64,000 nucleotides of DNA from Zelopaecilomyces penicillatus (Eukaryota > Ascomycota > Sordariomycetes > Hypocreales > Pseudodiploosporaceae). The notes beneath the pieces are model-generated. The model was given only the letters and a program-made list of their open reading frames with translations. It was not told the DNA's origin and did no database searches. How positions within the stretch are numbered: the stretch's first letter is position 1; every line of letters begins with the position of its first letter. Below are positions 57,832 to 64,000 of this stretch, piece by piece. A program made the position numbers and the translations under genes. The DNA is taken from the NCBI GenBank assembly GCA_005765155.1, contig VCCP01000002.1, positions 6,076,001-6,140,000 of the forward strand, given 5' to 3'.

Positions 57832-58420
57832 TTCGGTCTGCCGTGACACAGTCTTGTCCTCCTTATATAGTTTCCTTTGTATTTGTTACCATTTTCTCTT
57901 CTTTTCCTTGTAAATCCTTCTAGCTAGTTATCAAATGTTTCTGTTCTATAATAGTCAATATATTACATGTCTATTATAACCTTTGGTCTTTATCTACATT
58001 ATGTGACATGTCTGTCCTGTTTAAACTCTAGTTCAAAGTCTACCTTTTCAAGGATTCTCATCTAGCAGCCCTCGCGTCTCGGGCCATGGTCTAATATTTG
58101 AGGCCACGATACAGTAATTTAACCACCTCAAGAAGCTGTTGCTGTTACTATATTCCAATCTATGATTTTTCATATGCATGTATACCGTATCTTTAATGTC
58201 TAACCATTGCAATAACAACAGGTGCATGAGAGGCCTAGTTGTACCCAATGCTGTGCCTTATACCATCTTTATACAGGCTAGACAGTAAAAGATACATGAC
58301 GGTTGGCTCACTGGACGTGAGTGCACACATTATTTCCTGCGTAGAATTTTTCTGGTGCAATAATGAGCAGCAATTGAAGCTCTCAGACGCCTGTCGCGCC
58401 TGTCACTTTGAGGAGGCAGG
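57832..58420. other. Gene-free 3' flank between convergent genes
   Basis: The 589 bp between the synthetase stop and the converging minus-strand kinase gene are AT-rich (57850-58060 especially, with several TATTA and TATAT runs) and have no coding potential that I can support. They should hold both 3' untranslated regions. No single polyadenylation signal stands out. Confidence 0.6.
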
Positions 58421-59370
58421 CTACGAGTTCTGCCATTTAGATATCGCTGTAAAGTCCACCAACTCATCGTGGTATAGCTCAGGGAAAATATCTCCTGCGT
58501 GGCATTTCCAGTCCTTATCAGCAGCTCGTTGAAAGAATTTGACATACTCCCAATATTCAGGATACCACCCGCTGTCTTCCCAATCAACAAGACCTTGAAT
58601 TTCGCCATCTTGAACGATAATATTTCTAGGTGCAAGATCACAGTGAGAGAGAACAATGCGATGCGTTGTTCGTAGTCGTCGAGAGAATGCCTCATGTAAG
58701 AGCGGAGGGGTATGTTCATAAAGCGATGATAGTATATACTCATTAAAGGCGCTTTCGTCACGACATGGAGTGGAGTGATAAGTAAAGTGTAGCCTTGTAT
58801 CCCGGATTTCAGTACCATCACAAGCACCTATTAGATTGGCGGGAGGTGCTATGGATCTCATCTTTACGATTATCTCCCTAAGCTGTCGAGCTATGTCTTT
58901 TTTTTGTTCGATGGACATGTCGGGCCATAACTTGTCAAGAGTCTGTCCATGGATATAGTTCATGCGTATCTGCCGTTGGCCATCAGAAGTCTCACACACA
59001 TCTTGGACACGTGGCACTGGGATTTCTGCGCAAGAAGCTACCTTTAGCGCCTCTGCTTCTCCTAGAGCTATGCGTTTGCCAGATTTGACCACAGTGTTGT
59101 CAGGATAAACAACAACTTTGCGATTGAACATCTTATGTAGTATTATAGTGCCTACCAGGCTCGATTAGCAAAATTCCACCGAGGGGTGAATTGTGTGTAG
59201 TTACCCGGCTCAATCTCTTCTTCAGACTCGGATTCATCAGAGGATCTCTCTTGCCCCTTCGCTTTCCTTGCTTTCCGAAGCTTAGCATTGTAACGGGACT
59301 CCCCCGGTTTCTTGCCTTGAGAACGCGATACAGCATACGTTGCGGCCGCCAGAGATTCCGAATGATCCAT
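58421..59370 (-). CDS. Aminoglycoside phosphotransferase-fold (APH) protein, two exons
   Basis: Proposed model: exon 1 runs 59370 to 59205, a 53-nt intron 59204 to 59152, and exon 2 59151 to the TAG at 58421-58423, giving 298 aa. The intron has donor GTAACT, branch GCTAAT and acceptor TAG, and keeps the frame. Exon 1 gives an N-terminal tail rich in Lys and Arg, then Ser, Asp and Glu. The kinase-like fold follows: candidate ATP-site Lys (TVVK, about residue 78), HCDLAPRN with catalytic Asp about 227, and DWE with metal Asp about 245. Fungal genomes hold many such small APH-family proteins of unknown substrate; real antibiotic resistance should not be assumed. It converges on the synthetase gene, and nothing ties it to peptaibol synthesis. 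An unspliced alternative would start at ATG 59129-59131 (236 aa). Confidence 0.8.
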
Positions 59371-60866
59371 TTGCTCAAGCAAGAGGTTTATGTGGCTGAA
59401 ACAATCAATTGTATATTGTACGAGGGCTGTTCGTTTTGATCGTGAGACTCTATTTGAGGGCCACCAACTTAAATCACGTGGCTGGGTCACAGAGACCCAA
59501 ACGCGTAACCTGCCTGCCCTGGAAAGCTACAAAGAGGCTTGCTGAAGTTATCTCACAATGACGCGTGTTACTGTGTTGAATTAATTGACTCTTCCGACTC
59601 TTGACCTCATCCATGACTCTTTGTTGCTGGGGAAATTGTAGCGGGGCATTCGCTATCGTCCATGGCTTCTTGCAGTGCTGCTGGATATGGATGGCATTAG
59701 TTAGACATAGGCCAACCCCTCTTCCATTGGTCAATTGAATGGGCCCAGTTGATCGCATGCGCCAATCCAGATGGAGATGGCTCATGATAGGATCACAGCT
59801 TGAACAGGTGTGCCAATGGCTCCAAACATCGGGACGGGTAGATCCATGTTGATGAAACAGTCAATGGCATTAGAACTGAAGCGCAATTTACTGGTAGTGC
59901 ACTAACAAATCGCCGATACAATGACAGCTGAATGTGGCCCACTTCAATGGCGCCGTTGAAAGTCCCCAAACTCAATCGGCGAGTGATGGGCAATGTTAGC
60001 TAGACACTAGAGGGATGTAAAAGAATCATGAGCCAAAACAGGCCAGTCCAGGATTACTATGGCAAACTTTTCAGACTAATTCATTCATTTTCACACATTC
60101 CAAAGTAGGGAAGGCGAACTTGTGCTTCCTTGAAGAAAGTTGTCGCGATCATTGTTGAGCTCAAGGTGCAGTAAAGGCGGAACGCCACTGGTGTTTGCTC
60201 TCAACGGTTTGTTAGTGACTTGTTGTGCTATGTCTCCCAACCGATGCAATACTGACCGGTTTTTGAGGCGGAGGCAGGGTGCCAAGTAACTATAATAGCC
60301 CAACCGGGAATGTCCTCGTTGACGAGCCGGCTATTTGGACGATAATGTACAAACATGGTGCCAGTGAATTGATATGTAACGTGGGCTTTGAGCCAAATCT
60401 CAACATTAAAAGTCTAGACCAAGACACTCCATCCCAGTGAAAATTATACAGTCAAGAACAGCCAGGCTCAACAAAGTCTAGGAAACTTTGAACAACGCAT
60501 ACCAAATTAACGAGGCAGCTTCCAGGACAGCGTGATTCTCCGTGTTGCGTTGCAGTAATTACCCCATATTTAGTGCGTAGAGAGCAAGGATCTATGCAGG
60601 GTGCTGACTTTCAGAAGCACAGACCGTCAAAACTACTGCGGGAGTGGAAGGCAACGCTTGTAAGACGGGCGAAAGCTATCCCTTGCGTTGTGTGTGTTGT
60701 TCGTAGCTGTGCCTTTTGATGATCCCTTTTCTCTCCTACAAGCAAAAGTGGCGTTTTACAAACAAGAAGAAACTACCAAGTTAATTTATTAATGAACCAA
60801 GTAAAGGCTAGATGGAGAAAAAAAACCGCCATTCTTAGTAATATGTCCAACTTCTAGATTGCATCT

Positions 60867-61292
60867 AGGGGGGACATGGAAACCGAGGAGTGCGAGCTAA
60901 ACAAAAGATGATGGTTGTCGAAAGACCATTTCAGCCGCAGCAAACAAGCATCAGGTACCAGCGGGCGCCCGCCACATGGCGAAAGCGCCAAACCTCCCCG
61001 CAAAGCTCCACCAATCGCCGGCTTTCGTCAGCTCGAGAAAGCCCTCTATCCCCGACGACCCGGGTGACAAGCTTGTTTACAGGAAACCCAAAAATAAAAA
61101 CAGGGGAGGGCGGGCTGCTTAGCCACGCTGTGTCAGGGATCGGACGATTCGCCCCCTGATGGGCCAGGTCTTATGTAATTCGAGGCGTTTATAGTGGTGG
61201 TGGTGTCTTAAGTGCTGGAGTAATTCGGTATAACAATGATACCGTCTTATTTATGGCGGGTGCCGACCGCTAACGACGATCCAGCTTAGGGG
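60867..61292. promoter_or_regulatory. Four AGGGG/CCCCT (STRE-like) motifs upstream of the defensin-like gene
   Basis: AGGGG occurs at 60867-60871, 61102-61106 and 61288-61292, and its complement CCCCT at 61153-61157, about 305 to 730 bp upstream of the ATG at 61597. AGGGG is the stress-response element bound by Msn2/4-type zinc fingers, including Seb1 of Trichoderma. Five-base motifs arise by chance in GC-rich DNA, so this is suggestive only. Confidence 0.3.
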
Positions 61293-61337
61293 GCGCCGTC
61301 CAGGAAATATGGTTGGGCGCCTCGTAGACGTTAGCGG
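61267..61337. repeat. Perfect 9-nt inverted repeat
   Basis: CCGCTAACG at 61267-61275 is matched by its reverse complement CGTTAGCGG at 61329-61337, with a 53-nt spacer. It lies about 260-330 bp upstream of the small secreted peptide gene. It could be a paired site for a dimeric regulator; a chance match is possible. Confidence 0.4.
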
Positions 61338-61477
61338 CGATCACCTTCCCAGATGGGTATCGATCTCTTTGGGGTGGCGTGTGTGATGGATGCTGGTTTG
61401 GCGGAATTGATGGAGGAGCTGTGTCTTTAAGTTGTAAATGCAAGAGATTAACAAGTCATGTATCACAGCAGCTGAAG

Positions 61478-61596
61478 ATATAAAAGACAGCCGAAGACCC
61501 AGACCATTGAGTTTCGGATCATCGCACTCCATCCACTACATTCTCTCATCCTCATCGTCACCAACAACAACAACAACACACTCTCTATCCTTCATC
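61478..61596 (+). promoter_or_regulatory. Core promoter and 5' leader of the defensin-like gene
   Basis: A TATA-like ATATAAAA lies at 61478-61485, about 112 bp before the ATG. The leader is pyrimidine-rich, contains a run of CAA triplets around 61562-61578, and leads into TCATCATG at the start codon. This layout is typical of highly expressed secreted-protein genes of filamentous fungi. Confidence 0.6.
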
Positions 61597-62044
61597 ATGA
61601 AGTTCTTCGCTTCCACCGTCGTGGCTCTCGCCTCTGCTGCCTCTCTTGTTTCTGGCTCGCCCACTCCCGAGGGCAACACCATCTCGGCTCGCGGTTACGG
61701 ATGCCCCTTTTCCAGCAACCAATGCGCTTTCCACGTATGTCACCCTTTATCCCATTGAAGCTTATCTTGTAACTTTTGCTAACATATACTTTTAGTGCAT
61801 CAATGTTTGTTGACCCAGGACATCTCTACATTGTACAGAAATTATTGAAGCTAACAATTCCCCTAGGATGTGAGGAAGAAGTGCTCGGGTAGTAGCGTCG
61901 TGTTGCGCCCTGTTGGAGGAAACTGTGGCGGTCTTGGCTGGGCGTAAGTTTGACAATACTATCACTCCAATGTTTGAAAGGTTTTGTGGTGCTAACAATT
62001 TGAATAGCACCTGCAAGTGCAACTACAACAAGAACTGCCCGTAG
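61597..62044 (+). CDS. Small secreted eight-cysteine defensin-like peptide, four exons
   Basis: Exons are 61597-61734, 61796-61804, 61867-61943 and 62008-62044, giving 86 aa. The introns (61, 62 and 64 nt) begin GTATGT, GTTTGT and GTAAGT, each has GCTAACA as branch site and ends in AG. Without splicing the frame stops early. Residues 1 to about 20 are a signal peptide; a short pro-segment ends at Arg32, just before GYGC, so a Kex2-like or other protease cut after Arg32 would give a mature peptide of about 54 aa. Cys spacing is C-x6-C-x3-C-x7-C-x13-C-x7-C-x-C-x5-C; the CxxxC and CxC elements with a GGLGW stretch fit the CSalpha-beta fold of fungal defensin-like peptides. The role is probably antimicrobial and extracellular, by inference. 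The 9-nt second exon supplies the second Cys of CxxxC. Confidence 0.72.
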
Positions 62045-63480
62045 ATGGATGGTTCTCTGAGTTGGGAAGTTTATAATTCTTTACAGATGGCAAGAAACTA
62101 GCTGCTGAGCACAGCAAATGTACATTACTCTTAGCCTTTCAATACATATCGGCATTTTTGCCCACTGCTTCGCACAAATGCATAACTGTTACAAGATGTC
62201 ATTTCATTCTTCGTATTGTTTGGTGAGAAATAGCTTCCTATGAGAAAAGCAGACTTGAGATACAATTTAATGACGCCGCTGGCTATATCTCGCTTTTATA
62301 TCATGTAGTCGGACAACCAGGAAGGATGCTGTTGTCGGGAAATACAGTGAAGTTGGCACATCGCACAGCGCACTCTATCATATGGCCCATGCGGCCGACG
62401 TGGATCCTCAGGCATAGGCAGATAATGAACTTGAACGAAGAAGTTGCAGATAAATTGCTCAATGCTCTATTTAACAAGCTAATTAGTATACTAGGACAAG
62501 ATGAATTGATCAAGCAATCAACAGATTAACCACTGGCCGGATCATCAAACCGCTGTCGACTCAATGGCCACTATTACAGGACCATTAACACGATGCCTCA
62601 GAGGCCCGCGCCGCTATAAGGCCTAGGCGTCCAACCAGCGGCCCAGGTTGTTGCAAATGCCGACTGAGGCCAAGGTGCCATGAATGCTGACTAGGTACCT
62701 ACCTACTAGCCAGCTGACAATAGAGACCTGACGCGGCTAGGACTCGAAGATCGTTTATCCGTAGAATCATCACAAAAAAAAATAAGAGGGTGATTCGATT
62801 AAGCTGGAGATCTCGTAAGTTAATTGCTAATTCAATGGCCGAACCGCAAGAATATCAAGTTGTTCGGTGCAGGCCTTATATACCGCAAGCCTGTCCTAAA
62901 TGAAAGAATCCTGTAGATCTGATACAAGCAAAGATGTAACAAATAGCGGCATTCATTGCTGTGGCTGATGCCAGTGAGGAGCGCAGGCGATTAGCGAAAT
63001 GGTTCCGAGCCAAGCCACATTCTAGCTCAAGCCTGTTTCCAGCCACCAGATTGTCTCCAACGGCCTGAGAATGCTTGCTTGCATATTGTTTTTCTACCAA
63101 GACTGTATCCAGGAGATATTCAGAGGCAATTAGAGGCAATTCACTCCCGGAACTTCAGCCATCACCAACAGGTCAATTCCCGCGAATGTGGGGAAGCTTT
63201 CCACTGCAGCACTCGTCATAGCCTCAAACGATGTCCAAGTCCATTGTGGAAACCAACGCCCCTCTCCTCAACCTCTCATCTCGGTATCTTGTACTGGATT
63301 TGTATTAGATTTATGAATTCGCCAACTTGTACATAGCAGTGGCCTTAATTGCAATTGATGTCGGTTAATGAACTTGCAGCATCGGTTGGAATCTGTGGAG
63401 GTTGGCGTCATCCACTACGCCAACTACCTACACTAACCAATGATGGAAATCGACACCACTGGGCGCCCGGCATGTTAAAC
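62045..63480. other. Intergenic, no supported gene
   Basis: After the peptide stop there is an AT-rich 3' flank (AATACATAT near 62141). The remaining 1.3 kb has only short overlapping frames on both strands (for example 62326-62529 plus, 62876-63139 minus), without start context, introns or recognisable motifs. I see nothing else in it. Confidence 0.55.
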
Positions 63481-63484
63481 TTCG

Positions 63485-63919
63485 CGGCCGGACAAAATAT
63501 GCATATACAGGCCGACCGACCTACATAAGATCGAGCGCGATTAAGGTAAGCCTCGGTCACTCTCACGGGTCTTTATCCAACAGGCAGTCCTCTATAATAC
63601 ATGAAAATCAGTCTACTTTCATGCACCGAAACGCGGGGATCGTCCAGATGCGGAAACTTGGAAAGTCTGTCGGACCGACGAGACCGCACGGCCACGAGAA
63701 CAATGATACGCTGTTGGACAGAGAACCGCAGCCGGCCGGACATGAGGGATATTACCAGTACCTAGAATCCAGCGTCCTTCGTTCGTGGATAAGCGAGGCG
63801 CTATCCCACTCCAATGTCGTACTCTATCGGCAGGATGCTGACGGGTGTCTTGAATCTTTGGCCCCGGCGGCCAAACGGACCGGACCGACAGTGACATACA
63901 TATAAAGATGTCCGGCCGG
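63485..63919. promoter_or_regulatory. Cluster of GGCCGGAC / CGGACCGAC motifs
   Basis: Related CGG/CCG motifs recur. CGGCCGGAC is at 63485-63493, GGCCGACCGAC near 63511-63521, CGGACCGAC at 63671-63679, the palindrome CCGGCCGG at 63732-63739 (followed by AC), a tandem CGGAC-CGGACCGAC at 63876-63889, and CCGGCCGG again at 63912-63919. Paired CGG triplets are the classic targets of Zn2Cys6 regulators. The cluster ends at a TATA box, which suggests an upstream activating region for a gene to the right. Confidence 0.4.
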
Positions 63920-64000
63920 TTCGCGAAAGTTTATTTCTCACTCGCCGTCGGTAGAGATTATCCATTGTTCTTTCATCTGGAACATTGCATTCAACAATCG
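63901..64000 (+). promoter_or_regulatory. TATA box and probable 5' leader of a gene beyond the window
   Basis: TATAAA at 63901-63906 is followed by about 95 bp of TC-rich sequence without an ATG to the window end, which resembles a fungal 5' untranslated leader. The coding sequence itself would start beyond 64000, so its nature is unknown. Confidence 0.4.

Larger units (their letters stand above)
59371..61477. other. Divergent intergenic region
   Basis: About 2.1 kb separate the kinase start (minus) from the core promoter of the small secreted peptide (plus). Open frames here are short, overlap each other on both strands and match no family that I recognise. The right-hand third (60860-61340) is distinctly more GC-rich and contains G-runs and an inverted repeat, listed separately. 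Nothing else is supported. Confidence 0.6.

Noticed and set aside
970..56682. Epimerase or methyltransferase domains between modules
   Set aside because: All modules are 3.25-3.37 kb, which leaves no room for them, and no second HHxxxDG-type domain or SAM-binding motif was seen between A and T or after T.
1..57831. Regular 3.3-kb repeats as satellite or transposon array
   Set aside because: The periodicity is entirely explained by C-A-T modules in one intact reading frame with conserved catalytic motifs.
58239..58532. 97-codon plus-strand frame
   Set aside because: It overlaps the 3' end of the minus-strand APH gene, whose conserved motifs are clear. It has no family features.
58421..59370. 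Peptaibol self-resistance kinase
   Set aside because: Peptaibols act on membranes and have no known phosphotransferase resistance. APH-fold proteins are widespread in fungi with unknown substrates.
59133..59378. 81-codon minus-strand frame overlapping the kinase exon 1
   Set aside because: It is an out-of-frame shadow of the exon that splices in frame to the APH domain.
60890..61159. 89-codon plus-strand frame in the GC-rich upstream block
   Set aside because: Its composition follows local base bias, there is no recognisable motif or promoter, and it lies in a probable regulatory region.
62876..63336. Overlapping minus (87 codons) and plus (85 codons) frames
   Set aside because: They overlap on opposite strands, show no motif, no convincing start context and no plausible intron extension.
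63619..63905. Overlapping frames of 92 (minus) and 94 (plus) codons
   Set aside because: They coincide with the repeated GGCCGGAC motif block and a TATA box, so promoter DNA is the better explanation. Their length follows from high GC and few stops.

Overview
The window comes from a filamentous ascomycete, most likely a mycoparasitic or soil member of the Hypocreales of the Trichoderma type. It is dominated by one giant intronless gene: about 57.8 kb in a single plus-strand frame, open through the left edge and ending at 57831. This is a peptaibol-type non-ribosomal peptide synthetase. The fungal assignment rests on this gene and on the short introns of the two other genes (53-64 nt), with GCTAAC or GCTAAT branch sites.

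Layout. Positions 1-969 hold the C-terminal half of an acyltransferase (AT) domain and an acyl carrier protein, the end of a PKS-type loading module whose KS and AT start lie upstream. Positions 970 to about 56680 hold seventeen complete condensation-adenylation-carrier (C-A-T) modules of 3.25-3.37 kb each. All seventeen HHxxxDG condensation motifs and all eighteen GGDS carrier serines are intact. I see no epimerase, methyltransferase or thioesterase domain. The protein ends in an NAD(P)H-dependent reductase (about 56683-57831), which would release the peptide as a C-terminal amino alcohol. Together these parts would acylate the first residue, add 17 residues in order and reduce the last one.

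Specificity codes read by eye from the A domains put Aib-like pockets in modules 1, 3, 5, 7, 9, 10, 13 and 14, Gln-like pockets in 4, 15 and 16, and a divergent probable Pro pocket in 11. That Gln4 / Pro11 / Gln15-Gln16 / amino-alcohol 17 spacing matches the alamethicin and 19-mer peptaibol register with two or three N-terminal residues missing. The predicted product is therefore a 17-residue peptaibol. This is inference; no product was seen.

Positions 57832-58420 are a gene-free 3' flank. A minus-strand aminoglycoside-phosphotransferase-fold (APH) gene lies at 58421-59370; splicing one 53-nt intron joins a short charged N-terminal exon to the kinase domain. From 59371 to about 61477 is a divergent intergenic region. 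At 61597-62044 a four-exon gene encodes a small secreted eight-cysteine peptide of defensin-like (CSalpha-beta) pattern, with a 9-nt micro-exon. From 62045 to the right edge I see no convincing gene, but the last 520 bp carry repeated GGCCGGAC / CGGACCGAC motifs and a TATA box, and look like the promoter of a gene starting beyond the window.

The synthetase and the defensin-like peptide are both potential antibiotic products. Nothing in the sequence shows that they are co-regulated.
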